From the NCBI GenBank assembly GCA_029204225.1, contig CM055104.1, positions 47,934,451 through 47,998,450 of the forward strand: DNA of 64,000 nt, given 5' to 3'. The notes under the pieces were generated by a model that saw only the letters and a program-made list of their open reading frames with translations, was not told the origin of the DNA and did not search any database. This DNA is from Diphasiastrum complanatum (lineage: Eukaryota; Streptophyta; Lycopodiopsida; Lycopodiales; Lycopodiaceae). Of this stretch, positions 33,667-45,778 are shown one piece after another. Position numbers and translations under genes: made by a program. Position 1 is the first letter of the stretch, and every line of letters begins with the position of its first letter.

Positions 33667-36600
33667 ATCTTTTTCATTTTGTTATTGTTTAACATTGATT
33701 TCATATATTTAGAACTTAAAATAGAACCTAATGAGTTTCCAATGGAAATCTCATCGGCCAAATGGTCTTCAACAATAAATGTAGATCTACATGGCAAATA
33801 TCATGTTCATAGAAAAGTCAGTAGATATTTGGACACTCATTGTATTGACTGCGACACAATAAACAAATTCACAAAAGTGAAAATAAATAAATAATAGAAC
33901 TAGTGATTGCATTGAATCAAAAAGTTCAAACAATATTAAACCAAATAAGCTATAACTTACTTGGATGCATAGATTCTTCTTTTTGGATAAGCCCGTATAG
34001 ATTATCAATTGAGTTACTAAATGAAAATCAGGATGTTGCAATGAATATGGACCAATAGGATACAATATTCCTAATGACTATAAATTTACATGCTTTAGCT
34101 TTTCCTCCCTGTAACAGGTCATATCAGAAGTTGATAATTTGGATTCTTTTGAATTTCTTGTCTTAAGCGGAGCATATTCTGGTGAAATGTCCACATGAAG
34201 ATGATAAAGCTTAGTTATCAGTACAGAAGTATAGTAGCAAACAACACAATGACAATAACAGAGCTAAAGATGGTGCTAATGACCTTGGAGATAGAGATGA
34301 CGATAGCTTTATTTCTGAAATGTCACTCCTAATTTGAATTTTTGAGTGTTCTCAACTATTGTTTATCTGTAAAATACTCAAGGGTCAACATAACCCAAGG
34401 TAATAATAGTTCAAGGTCAAAATTCTAGGATCGATATTCTATTAAAATAATAAGCCCAGTTTATTTTCAATCATTTCCAATTGATATGATGCTTTACTAT
34501 AAAAAAACTTAAACTTTCAGTACACGATACAATGATGAGTGCCACATCAACAACATTTGAGTCAATGAGTTGAGACATATGTCCCGTAACAGGGACCGGT
34601 TTTCCATGCAATGGTACCCCCCAAAAATTAATGATTATTATATGTGTTGTGTTTTTCTTTCAGTTAAGTAATACAACTTCAACGGTGTTTGTTATTTGCT
34701 TCAACTCTCGTGATTCTGATGGATGGATAGCTTGTTAGATTGGCAGTTTAAAATTGTAGGATCATTCATTTATAGGGTATTGGAGTGAGGTTGGCTGCGG
34801 TTTTGCAGCTATCAAAAGCCAAAATTTTGGAGAATTCAAAAAATCGATAAAGTTGATGGCAAAGCTATCATTTTTTTTTTTCAGTTTCTTGATTAGTTCA
34901 AAGTTATGAATTATCAAATTGGATACAAAAGGACTCTGTATTCAATTAATTGATAGGACAAAGGTTTATACTACTTTAAGTGACGTTAAAATGAGTGTTT
35001 TTTCAAGTCTTAAATGGAGTAAACCATAAAATTAGATTAAAATCTAATTTTATTATTTTGTGGAAAGGAAGACGACAACTATATGTGCATTGCGTGGAGA
35101 AGATGGAATCAGACCTTGGAAATCAAGGAAGAAAGGTGCAAGTTTTTTAGTCATCTCCAAGTTTGAGTTCAAATGAATGATGGATATGAATTTTTATCGT
35201 TATAAAGATTTGGATGAGCTCAATGGAGTAGAAAAGACTTGGTTGTACACTCATTCTTCATTCTTTCAAATTCATGTTTGAATGACTTCACGTTATCTTA
35301 TGATTGCTTCATGTGGATGACACTGTTTTCACTATACATAGTGAAATGGCATTTGATAGGATTGTGTTTGGTCTTAGTCAAAGCTTTGGGATGAAGAATT
35401 AAATTTGTATACATGTTCTGTCAAAGCTAAGGATGTGGAAACATTAGAATATTATCTTTACTTTTGGTGTTCAAAATTCTAGTGTGAGGCATTGGTGCTT
35501 GGAAAGGGAAGTTTTGTGGCAAAACTTGGCAATTAGAGTTCTTGGCATGGATCTTGGAGGATAAAAAATGCATTTAACATATGTTTTAGGTTATTTAGTA
35601 TTTTGAAGATCATTGTAATGCATTGTTGATGTGCATCTCACTAATTTCATGGTAACAAATTGTTTTGCCAATCTTGACACATCTGGGTTTGCTTCGTTGT
35701 GTATGAAACTATTTTACAATGTGTCCATAACAAGTAAAAACAAATAATTTGACATGCCCTACAATAGGATTCTCAATAAAGAAGACAAGTTGGTTTTCTC
35801 ATCTACTTCCAAACCCTATTTTCTAGATCCATACTATTTTCTAAAAAAAGTAGTTTCTCCTTTAGTTTGATCCCATGGGAGGAATAACTTTTTCCAAGCT
35901 ATAATACAAGCTTAAAATGAAACCCTAATCATTAATTAAACGTTAAGCCTAGTCAAGCCACAAATGAGACTTATTTTTTCCTCTCTTTTGCTCTTCTTCC
36001 ATAAAGAATGCAACAATTACAAAATCCAAAAACCATAAAATCCGATAAACATCAACATCCAAATAACACGAGCCTTGTACTACAACAAATAACCAATGAA
36101 TTTTTTGGTAAGTAAGTCAATTTTCTATTGAAGTTTTGGAGAAAATTGTGCATAAGAGACAAATCTTAATATTTTAAGGTGTTTGAAAAATGACTTTGTA
36201 CTTGACAATGTCTCCTTTGACATCATATTATTGAAACTTGGTACACCAATGAGACTTAACATAGGTCATTCTTGCTATTGCCTTTGTCTAAAACTTTTTA
36301 AAAAATCTAAAATTTGGTATCATGGATTGTGTAGGCTATATAAGAGTCCAATTCTTATGTTTAAATGCCCACAACATGATCAACCTCAAGTTGACTCTAA
36401 GATTAGTGATAGGCCAATGGAAGTGCGAAAGCCTAATGGCTTCCATGTACATAATTTAGAAATTAGATCTAAAATTCATATAGAAGCCATAAGAATATCC
36501 TTCATTGTTTTGGTAGGTCTTTAAAATTATGACTTTATAGATAATTTTGATTTTGAAATTTTAGATTTGCATCATTTTTTGATTTTGTTTTAGGTGGTAT

Positions 36601-37164
36601 TCATAGTTTGCAATCTCAGAAAGAGCTTGTAGACAGATATTTTCATATACTTGTCTTTTGTAGTGTTAGTGTGATCACTTGCTGGTCTAGCAGTGGAAGA
36701 AAGGAAGCTTCTTGTCTAAAATCACAATATTTACTAAGATTACAAAATGAAAATGGTGGTCATTTAAAAAACAACATTTTTTCTAGAAGCAATATGTCAG
36801 ATGTTCAAAACTAGGAGAAATAAAGCAATTAAAGTTTGGAACGCTTTGTGTGTATGCATTTATGCATATGGAATGGGTTTGTTCTTTGACACAAAGGATC
36901 ATATGCATAGCTTGACCAAAAATGATTATTACTTTCAATTGTCTTTTCAAAGTGGCTAGATTTCTTTTTTCTTAGTCAGATTTTGATCACCCGTGTAAGG
37001 ACAATGTGGGTCCTTCCCTCACTAAGGCATCTTGGCTGGACAAATCCCTAGTCAAAACTTGCCCAAACAGATCATCACCCAGTTCTCATATGTAGAGGTC
37101 AAGCTTGAAAGCAATGTCATGATGCATGTTGATCACCTATGACTACTCAGACAGTGGCCATTTG
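33667..37164. other. AT-rich intergenic DNA, no supported gene
   Basis: Frames at 33613-33894 (plus) and 33787-34065 (minus) overlap each other and show no motif. A 113-codon frame at 36183-36524 is unrecognised. No LTR ends, PBS or RNA genes are seen. Confidence 0.5.
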
Positions 37165-37547
37165 TTATAAAAGATTTTGAATTGAATCACCATTTGACAT
37201 CTTCAAAGTGAAGAATTTTTTTCGTAGGTATAACTTAGAAGTTACATACTTCACATCATATAGTGAACTCAGGATGTCCCATACTTGTTTTGAAGTTTGA
37301 GCTTCAGCTATGTGGCCAATCTGAGTGTCTGATATATTGAGAATAATAAGCACGAAAGCTTTATCATCCTTCGACTTCCAATTTGAGTCGCCTGTGTCAT
37401 CTTCAGGCTTCTCTTCTATACCTGTGACAACATCCCACAACTCATTGGTGATTAGCAAGGTCTTCATCTTAAATTTTCACAAGTTACTATAGTAATTGGA
37501 TCCATTAAGCTTGTCTGTGATAAGACTGACTTTATTATGAAAATCCA
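37165..37547 (-). pseudogene. Copia gag N-terminal fragment (family B)
   Basis: Begins at an ATG near 37547 and reads the gag start block ITDKLNGSNYYSNL, then a TGA where a Trp codon (LW-KFKMK) is expected, then NELWDVVTGIEE, DDKAFVLIILNISDTQIGHI and SKQVWDILSSLYDV. This is the UBN2-type gag domain. It breaks off near 37165 with no zinc knuckle. PBS and LTR lie correctly upstream, so this is the 5' end of a minus-strand element whose body has been lost. Confidence 0.87.
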
Positions 37548-37764
37548 TCTGGAACTTTAGTCTGTCGATGATGTTAAGAGAGAGATACCGTGCTGCGTTA
37601 CATTTGGAAATCAACTCTCTGATACTAAAATTTGACACCACAAATTGAAGAATATGATACTGTAAAAAGTATCAAACGATATTGATTTGATATCGCAAGT
37701 ATTAGAGCCCTGGTATAACATATTGCTCTAATATCATGAAGGTATGCTTTGATATTATATATTA

Positions 37765-37778
37765 GAGCTCTGATATCA
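37765..37778 (-). promoter_or_regulatory. Primer-binding site (decayed), tRNA-iMet type
   Basis: TGATATCAGAGCTC on the minus strand abuts the LTR end; it differs from TGGTATCAGAGC at one position in the first twelve. Confidence 0.75.
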
Positions 37779-38506
37779 TGTTGGAAAGAGGTGATAATGC
37801 AATAACACTAAGTCGATTGTGAACGACTTATCGAGCGCAACAAAATGAGCCTACTTTCATATGCATGACTACGCCTATCAATTTTGAAAAAAACATAATG
37901 ACAAGAGTCACGTTCAATCTTTTAGCAACTAACTTTAAAATCATCAGAGCTAAAGTGATTACATATCCAAACAAATGAAGAATTGAATTATCAGACGAAA
38001 GCAATATGAGATCACAGAGATTTTGACATGATATTGAATGCAATAAAGGATAGATGCACAAGACAAATTGCAGATAGAAACTACATACTCTAAGCTGTCT
38101 CTGAAAACTCTATTTGATTTGCACTTCCACTGATAAGCAATTAGCACTAGCAAAACTCTAAAAGAACTGAGCTAAAATGCTCAAGAGAGTTCAAGCTTGA
38201 AAGCTTGAGAGAGTCGCTACGTTATTCAAACTAATAAAAGTATGATCAGCTATTTATACTAAGCAAATGCGGCTAGTCTACTAGGACACTTGATTAGGTT
38301 GTAAGTCATAATGGTCAGTTGGCCATAGTGAGCCGACATCCGTCCAGTTAGTACTTTATGGAGATTCACTTGTGGAATCCACCTATGAGCGATTTTTGTG
38401 TACTTCTGTAGACTTTGTAGAAACATGCATAAAACTACAGAGTTGGGTAATAAGTAAATGAAGATTAAAAGATCGATTAGTCGATAATCAGGAAAATAAT
38501 CCAACA
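37779..38506 (-). mobile_element. Complete 5' LTR (family B)
   Basis: On the minus strand it starts TGTTGGATTATT and ends CTTTCCAACA, a 7-bp terminal inverted repeat, 728 bp in all. PBS and gag follow directly. The start matches the LTR at 29848, and an internal block (AGATTGAACGTGA ... GTAGTCATGC) recurs at about 51765-51830. Confidence 0.88.
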
Positions 38507-38507
38507 A

Positions 38508-39188
38508 ATAAGACGATCGTAAACGGGAGTTTTATGGGCTCTTATGTTCAACACCACCATCATTGTCATGTAAGGAGATTTTTACAATCAGAGTAAAACC
38601 TGTGAATAAGGCTATTATAAGAGGGCGTTTTATGGGCTCTTACGTAGGAGGGCATTTTATGGAATCTCATGTAGCAGCACCATCACTGTCACACAATGAG
38701 GTTTTTATGGTTACACTTAGTATGACCAAAATGCCCATTTTTATAGGGTCTGCTGACGATGAGTACCACCTCACTACTTGTAAGTAGTCCTTATATGAGA
38801 AATTACGAACAAAATAAGACCTGCAAATAAAACTACCATAAGAAGACATTTTACGGGCTCTTATGCAAGAGGGCATTTTATGGACTCTTATGAGCATTTT
38901 ACGAGCTCTTACATAAGAGGGCGTCTTATGGGCTCTTATGTAGCACCACCATCATTAGTAAGCAAGGAGATTTTTATGGGGTACTTACATTGAGTACTGC
39001 TACATTGTCCATTTTTATGGGGTCTGACACTCAATACCACCACATTGCCCATAAGGAGTCCTTCTATGAGACATTATAAATAGAGTAATACCTTCAAATA
39101 AGACTATCGTAAGAGAGCGTTTCTCATTACCACCATCACTGCCACATAAATAGGTTTTTATGGGGTCTACGCTCAGTACCACCATGAT
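38508..39188. repeat. Degenerate tandem array of TTTTATGGGCTCTTATG units
   Basis: Four related units begin with AATAAGAC/GCTATCGTAAG-type sequence at about 38508, 38606, 38822 and 39096. They carry TTTTATGGGCTCTTATGT, CACCACCATCATTG and GAGGTTTTTATGG blocks in the same order. Unit length varies by insertion of sub-repeats. No coding. The array sits between the end of the family B LTR and the LTR of the gag-only element, so it may be host DNA, or part of a third element. Confidence 0.75.
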
Positions 39189-39580
39189 TGCCATGTAAGA
39201 TCCAAGCAAATAGCCATTACAATGGAAGTAAAGCTAGAAGCAAGAAAAGTACAAAGCATTCAAGATAGCAGATCCAAAGAAATCTATAAACAAGGAGCCT
39301 TATCCAAGCAATGGAAATCCCAAGGCTCACATTCACAAGAGGAAGCTAGGAGCTCTTACTTGCAAATGAGCCAAGAGAACCTTAGAGTGATGTCTCTTCC
39401 CTACTTCTAGACAATGCTCTAACTTTACTAAACATATCTATCCTGAGGGATATTTAGCCCTTTTTAAGTGTATTTTAGTCTACATTGGACCCTTATTGGT
39501 CTATTATCCTTATTAATTACTTTGGATGGTTTTTGTCCTAAAAAATAAAGACTATTGTTTGATGAACTTGAGTACTCCAT
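39189..39580 (-). mobile_element. 3' LTR of the gag-only LTR element (probable)
   Basis: 39189-39385 is homologous to 45533-45778 in the same orientation: both share ATCCAAGCAAATAGCCATT, AGTAAAGCTAGAAGCAAGAA, CCAAGGCTCACATT and AAGAGGAAGCTAGGAG. Together with a PBS at 45511-45527 this defines an LTR pair around a 6.1-kb interior. The LTR start side (about 39580) is not fixed because the partner LTR is truncated. Confidence 0.65.
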
Positions 39581-40770
39581 TTAAGTAGTCATGAAGAAGA
39601 TGTCATGTCCAACAATTTGCTCCATAGTTGTAGTTCCAAGGCTGTTTGAATTGAACCCATATGATAGCTTTAGTCTACAACTTGCTTTTCCGTTAAAGAG
39701 AAAAGATGACTGAAGAAGAGATGGATGAAACACCATATTGCTTTTGGACAACCAAATCGCAAAATCCTCTTTTTCTACTTCTTTGACATCATACCAATTC
39801 GGATGCATACCCGATTCCCTTGGATTCTTGTTTTTGTCTTGCATCTAGCTCTTTTGTCAAAGCTATCAATCCATGTTGTTTGACCAACTTGATAAAGAGA
39901 ATTACAATTCTTCCATAAACAATGGTAGTCATGAATTGCTTTTCAAATATAAATACTTTATATAAAGTAGTCCTCATTAAGAATGATGCTTGGTCGTATG
40001 AGGATGAGACATATTGTTGGCCGAAGTATAATTCTTCAAATATGGACAAATTTTCATTCAAATTTCGCCAACACAAATGAACTCCCTTGAAAAGTGTTAT
40101 TGGGATATTCCCATTAGAGTTGAATTTTGATTTTGCCAGTTTGAAATGACATTTACTTTTAGAGATTTGAAAACCATAGATGGCCATGAATATGCTTGAA
40201 CACATTGGTTGAAGAGAACATATATGTATTCCAATATTGAAGCAAGGAACTAACAATTCTGCAATTCTGATTCTCCTACCATATGAAATCATTGTTGACA
40301 TTACTCAATTGGATATTGATCAGGTTAGAATCCATTGCGCAATGCAAACTTCTCCAAAGAAACCGATACAAACTGATGTCATATTTTTATTTCAGCTTTT
40401 TATAGAGTGTTGGTAAACTGAGAGAATATTTCCAATCATTATTCACGTCCATGTATTTTGAATATACACATGAATTAGATATTGGCTGTTGAGTTCTAGA
40501 GAACCCACAAGAATAGGGTTCTCCAATATAAGCCTCTTGTAAAATGGATCCACGAGGCATCAAACAATAATCCAAACTATTGATATGAGTAGGATTACCA
40601 TGGAATAATGAGTTCTCTTCATTTCTAACAATATCCATATTGAATACATCATAAACCATTAGATCATTGCCAAAAATTAAAATAATCTCGAAAGCTTCCA
40701 AATCGAATTGAAATGGTTCACAGATCGGATCCTTAAAATAGCCACCTAATTCCATGTGAAAAATTGGCAA
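39581..40770 (-). pseudogene. Unidentified coding debris of the gag-only element
   Basis: Three minus-strand frames follow each other in different phases: 40770-40387 (127 codons), 40301-39789 (170 codons) and 39844-39581 (87 codons). Such long frames on one strand suggest one decayed long protein. The text is balanced, with blocks such as PFQFDLEAFEIILIFGNDL and CFNIGIHICSLQPMCSSIF. I recognise no RT, integrase, protease, RNase H or transmembrane pattern. Position before the 3' LTR suits an extra ORF of an LTR element. It might instead be a captured host gene. Confidence 0.45.
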
Positions 40771-40799
40771 AATCTAGCTTGAATATTTTACAAGTTCTT

Positions 40800-41540
40800 G
40801 TAAGTATGAAAATCTCACACATGTGGAGCATGTTGCCATGTGTGGAAAATAGTCAACTATCATGTTAGATCTATGTTGAGTTAGGGGTACTTGAAATTTT
40901 GTAGACATCTATCCACATGTTAGTAGGAGATAGGGCCAATATTGACTTTAGAGCAAAATGGGCAAGTACACATGTAAAGTCATGACTAGGCCTAAAGCAG
41001 GATTTGATGTGGCTCGAGATAGGTTAGGCTTGTTAAATTTTTCATGATGAGCTTGGATGTGTGACACTTCCCTATGTGTTAGCATGAGAGCTAGTGACCA
41101 ATCAAAAAGCTAGAAATCTACCAAATTGGTCCAATCAAGTTTGAGGGCTCATAAGTCACTCAACCAATCATATTTAGAGGGGGACCAATCACGATTCACT
41201 CCCCTTCACCCTAGATTGCTACTTATATGTGAGTTAGATCAATTCTATGTGAGTGTTTTGGAGTTAATGAGAGTTTCTACATTTTGAGCATTTTTTGGCT
41301 TTCTCTCTCTACCCAAAAGCAAGGCTATTTAAGTAAAGGCTATTTTGTACTTAGTTTTTTCCATCTCAAGTCTCCACATGTGTGAATGTACTTTGGAGAG
41401 TGATATATGCATGTTTCATTGTGCACTTGCCTTAGATTTGTGAGACATAAGATCTTCGACTTCAATCTATGCTTGATCTATTGTGCAATCACCCACATCT
41501 TAGGAGATCAAACACACTTTTGAGCTATCTCACATGTGTG
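40800..41540. mobile_element. Non-coding insertion, possibly a solo LTR
   Basis: A coding-free 740-bp stretch splits the coding debris. Near its ends lie mirrored words (TCTCACACATGTG near 40811, CACATGTGTGAAATTC near 41530). An inner block (CTTTCTCTCTCTACCCAA, then TACTTAGTTTTTTCC/AAG) recurs at about 52630-52700, so it is a dispersed repeat. Exact edges and a target duplication could not be set. Confidence 0.4.
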
Positions 41541-41544
41541 AAAT

Positions 41545-43440
41545 TCAACATTCCAATCCATGGAATATCGGTGCCATAAAGTCCTCGTAGTGAAAGTTAG
41601 GTGAATGTCTTGATCGACTCTCTTTGAGCATAGCACTATTCTCGATTTGACGACCCATAGTTGCTTGTCCACTGATCAAATTAAGACATTGATGTAAGTT
41701 TTGTCCTAAACTAAGATGGTTGAAATGAGACTCAAAAAGATGTTCAATAAGAAGTTGGACCTTATCTAGAACGTCAGGTTGCTCCAACTGCCAATGATAA
41801 TCAATCGATTCTTGGATTTTCTCTTGATCAAGAGTTAACTCGTCCGATTAAAATTTGCTCTTCCAACTGACCATCATGTGCTTTGGCAATATCATTCCTT
41901 TGATTAAATTTTCATCTTAAAATAAACCCTGATCCTCATTGTCTTGATTAAGACTTTTGCTATATGTGAATGCTCTTTGATTTGAGTTCAAATTTTCTCC
42001 ATCTGTCCTTGCATCATAATATAATTCATAACTTTCGTCTGAATCTTGATCTTCACCATCTATTGTCGCGTCTTATTTGAATCTTGAATAAGACTCTTTG
42101 TGTTTGCAACTGTTTTTGGATCTAGAACTTGACTTCCATCATTGCTTTGCTCATCTGCTTCGTCCTTGTCGCTTTGCTCATTAGACTCATTGCTGAAATT
42201 GTCTTCATCCTCAGAATCGTCTTTTTCTTGCACCTTTTTTGGTTGTCGATCCACTGATGCTTTGTTGTGAACGATCAAGTTTTGTATCCGCACATTCATT
42301 TATTCAAACCATTCAAACTGTTCTTCTTTTCTTTTAGCTTCTAGTTTAAGCCTTTGTTCTCATTGCTCGTACTAATACATAATCCATTTTTTTCCCTTAA
42401 TCAAAATCCAGACTGTAGAGAAGTACTTTGCAGATAATTTTCTACAATGCTCCGACATTGAGCTTGTAAGCCATATATATATATGTATATATATATAGCA
42501 TTTTATAAGATATACTTCCCCATAGTCAACATTGGAACCATCAGCTAAAATTCTTGATTGTACTCAACAACTACAATTATTCGATTCGAAGAACACCATT
42601 GGATGAAGTCGGATCGATTGAAAAGTTGTGTACAGACTGCTTCAAAAGCATTCCAATTCAAAATAAGAAAGTCTTGAACATTGTTCCACCAAGATTGAAC
42701 ACGTCCTTCGAAACCCAATGAAGCAAAGAGGAACATGCCATTGTCACAAATTCTAGTAGAATAATAGAAGTTATAGTCCAGATCTTCTAACCAATTCTCC
42801 ACATTAAAGGAATAAATACCAAATGAAGGACTAATGTAGTACAGTTGTTGATTGATAAAAGTATGGTTTCGTTTTGTAGAGATTTTTCACCAGTCTTTAT
42901 TAGCTTGGTCTGTAGATAAATGTTCCATTACAAGTGCAGAATTCATCAAATCGTGTATATTCCATAAATGTAATTAGGAATAAGGGGCCTGAGAACATTT
43001 CTGATAGTGGACTGAAGACATTTCACATAGAAGTTCAAGCATATCTTATAATCAAGTTTTGTCTTTGGAATCAACTCCAAACATTACTTGTTGAATTGTT
43101 GCACAGATTCAGTATGTGTAAGAGACAAAATCGATTGTCTATAAAATTTTATAACATTGTCAACACATGCAATTTTTATTCATTCCAAATCTTGGTGACT
43201 AAATATTTTTTAGTGTCCTTGGACTTGTTTTTGAAAACACAATGAGGCAAAATGAATTTTATCCTCTTCAAAATAATGGTGAGACAAAAGTGGACCTCTA
43301 ATGTAGTCAACCAATCTTCAATACTGATTGAATTTGGTTGTCCATCAAAAGCAAAGTCATAAAGTACAATTTCAGATGGTATTTCATCATTGCATAGAAG
43401 TTGAACATTTTTACTATAACAGTAGTCCATCATTAATGAC
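41545..43440 (-). pseudogene. Gag-like polyprotein debris of the gag-only element
   Basis: From right to left: a frame (43433-43176) with SISIEDWLTTLEVHF; a second frame (42802-42545) with NVENWLEDLDYNFY, FASLGFEGRVQSWWNN and LNWNAFEAV, which is the W-x-x-L...A-x-x-W-W...W-x-x-F pattern of Gypsy-type Retrotrans_gag; then a charged EEQ/KRKEEQF stretch; then an acidic Ser/Asp/Glu-rich tract (42299-41950, KDDSEDEDNFSNESNEQSDK); then 41787-41545. Stops and phase changes separate them. The two EDWL/ENWL blocks look like a duplicated gag module. No zinc knuckle and no pol were found between the LTRs. Confidence 0.5.
42474..42497. repeat. (AT)n microsatellite
   Basis: ATATATATATGTATATATATATA run inside the decayed gag region. 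Confidence 0.85.
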
Positions 43441-44113
43441 TAATGAAGACTTTTGGACTATGAAATCACCTACTGGAATTTATGCAGAATGATATTTTCT
43501 AGGCTTGTAAAACGCTCTTCTCCACCCACTTAAATTTTGAGTCCTCAAAGAATAAAGTGGTTGTGAATAAAAAATGTAACTAATTTTGCTTTTTACAACA
43601 TTCAAATCCGATCTCAAATGGAAAAGATATGAAGCTTCAAAAAATGATAAGAAAAGAATGACAAGAGCGATAACTTAAAGAAAAAAGGTATATAATAAAT
43701 AAAGTGAAAAGTAATAATTTCAAAATTTTGATAAATTCTCAATGTCAGGCTCATTGTTTTGATCACTTTTTGTTTTTACAACATTCAATCCTGAGATCAA
43801 ATGTAAAAGTTATAAAACTTTAAAAATTGATAAGAGAAACAAAAATATAAAGAAATTACACATAGGATCCTAATACTTTTTTGTTAAACAAAACGGGAAA
43901 TACGACGGCAAATACAACGGAAAATGCCTGGAGATAGCCTATGCACATGGATTTATGCTTGTGTGTAGGAAGGAGTATAGCTCCCCGGTCCCCGTACTAC
44001 TTAGGACAATAGTCTTGGCAACGCGCGTCTCCCTGCCGGTGCCCAGCGAACGCTATGCCCGTGGAAAATATTTTGCAGGCACTGGCGCCGACCTCCTGCC
44101 TATCGAGTGACTT
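43441..44113. other. Leader-like non-coding region of the gag-only element
   Basis: Between gag and the 52-bp tandem repeat. AT-rich until about 43960, then abruptly GC-rich (CCCCGGTCCCCGTACTAC), suggesting a joint or an inserted segment near 43960. Confidence 0.4.
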
Positions 44114-44217
44114 AGTGCCAACTTGTCCCATGGACCCCCGACGCCCAAAGAGTCATGGCGCCCAAAGTGCCAACTTGCCCATGGACCCCTGATGCCCAAA
44201 GAGTCATGGCACCCAAA
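44114..44217. repeat. 52-bp tandem duplication in a GC-rich island
   Basis: 44114-44165 and 44166-44217 share AGTGCCAACTTG, CCATGGACCCC and GCCCAAAGAGTCATGGC with few changes. The surrounding 43970-44400 island is much richer in GC than its flanks and repeats GGGCACCG and GCCCAA words. Confidence 0.85.
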
Positions 44218-44529
44218 GTCCCGGGCACCGTCCCCCACTCCCAGGCACATGCACACATGAGAGGTATTGGGCCAATTTGCTTTAATATGATATGGGAGAT
44301 ATGTCACTCAGCCACGTGGCACTCTGGGTCTCGGGCACCGAGCAGCGATGCCCAAGAGCCAGGCATTGGGATGCACAGGTTTTAAAGCCCGTGCGTAAAG
44401 TACCTTGAAGCCTGGAAAAAATGATAGAATATAGACTGAAAATAAGGCGTAGATAGAAAATAATAAAATACCACAAATAGTACGTAATTTTTTTTAGAAA
44501 TAGCAAAATGTGTAAAATCTTACAAAAAA

Positions 44530-44975
44530 TAGTACGGGCGAGTAACACTAAAATGAAAAGTGCAAAAATTCCAAAAATGGTAGGCGAGTAATATACTTAC
44601 TAAAAATAAGAGGACAAATAATAGGCGAGTATAAACTTACTTAAAATAAAAAGTGAAAACTTTTGGAAGGTGAGTTAAAACTTAATGAAAATAGCAAGGT
44701 GAATAATGGGTGAGTTTAAAAATTACAAAAAATAAAATGTGCAAAATTTTGGAGGGTGAGTTGAAAATTACAAAAAATAGCAATGCAAATAATGGGCGAG
44801 TCAAAAACTTATTAAAAATAAAAAGTATGAAATTTTGGAGAGCAAATAAAAAAACTTAATAATAATAGCAAGGCGAATAATTGGCGAGTAAAAAAACTTA
44901 CAAAATTAAAAAAAAGTAAAATTTTCCAAGATTGGAGGGTTTGCGAAATAAACTAAAAATAGTAAGGGCGAATAA
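44530..44975. repeat. Degenerate tandem array, units of about 38-49 bp
   Basis: GGCGAGT/GGTGAGT plus an AAAACTTAC-type tail recurs at about 44582, 44621, 44659, 44708, 44754, 44795, 44838 and 44882, alternating with AAAATTTTGGAGG and AATAGCAAGGCGAATAAT blocks, so units pair into a roughly 90-bp higher-order period. It lies between PBS and gag of the LTR element. Non-coding. Confidence 0.75.
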
Positions 44976-45510
44976 TAGCGATAGATCCAAATATGTGGCA
45001 AGTAATGAGAAAGTAATTTTTTTTTTTCCGAAAATTTCAGAATGAAGACACTTGAAAAACAAATTACAAAGACTCCCAAATTTTCTCTCCAAAAACAAGA
45101 AATGAACCTACTCTACAAGAGTTTCCATAACTTTGCCAAATCTTAACCAAATTGGATGAAAATTGGTGCAAATTAAAGTTAAGATAGAGATCTACAAATA
45201 TGTACAATTACAATTAGAAATTTTGGCCAAAAATGAAAAAAAAAAAAGATGGTAAAAACTAGACCTAAAAGTATAAAGAAATCACAAAAATAGCCATAAT
45301 TTGGTCATTTATAGCTTCAAATCAAAAAAATTTAGTACCTCCATAAAGTAAGAGGAAGACCTACTGATCTAAAGTAAGAACTTATAAAAAAACAAAGATT
45401 AATGTGTCTAAAATTTAATCAAAACATTCTAAAAATGGAAAAACCAAAAAACTAGTAAAAGAACTCTACCAAATCTAAAGAAAAACCACCAAATATGATG
45501 GGAAACGGAT
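44976..45510. other. AT-rich leader region next to the PBS
   Basis: No coding and no repeat structure beyond A runs. Confidence 0.5.
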
Positions 45511-45527
45511 CTATGGCTCTGATACCA
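45511..45527 (-). promoter_or_regulatory. Primer-binding site of the gag-only element
   Basis: Minus-strand TGGTATCAGAGCCATAG is the tRNA-iMet type site. It lies five bases after the likely LTR end at 45533. Confidence 0.8.
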
Positions 45528-45532
45528 AGAAA

Positions 45533-45778
45533 TGTCATGTGCCAAATCCAAGCAAATAGCCATTGCATTGGGAGTAAAGCTAGAAGCAAGAAAAGTACGC
45601 ACATAAATAAGGAGATATCCATGGAATCATAATAGGAATGAAAGAATGCATACATCACAATGAGTAGAACTTGGATTCATGTAGATAAGACACATGAGAC
45701 CTAGAAATGGAAATTCCAAGGCTCACATTTACAAGAGGAAGCTAGGAGTTCTCACTTGCAAATGAGCTATAAAAGTTC
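45533..45778 (-). mobile_element. Truncated 5' LTR of the gag-only element
   Basis: Homologous to 39189-39385, with one replaced segment of about 100 bp in the middle. Homology stops at about 45778 (CAAATGAGC), where a Copia fragment begins. Confidence 0.65.

Noticed and set aside
36183-36524. 113-codon frame as a gene
   Set aside because: No motif, no neighbours, AT-rich surroundings; likely chance.
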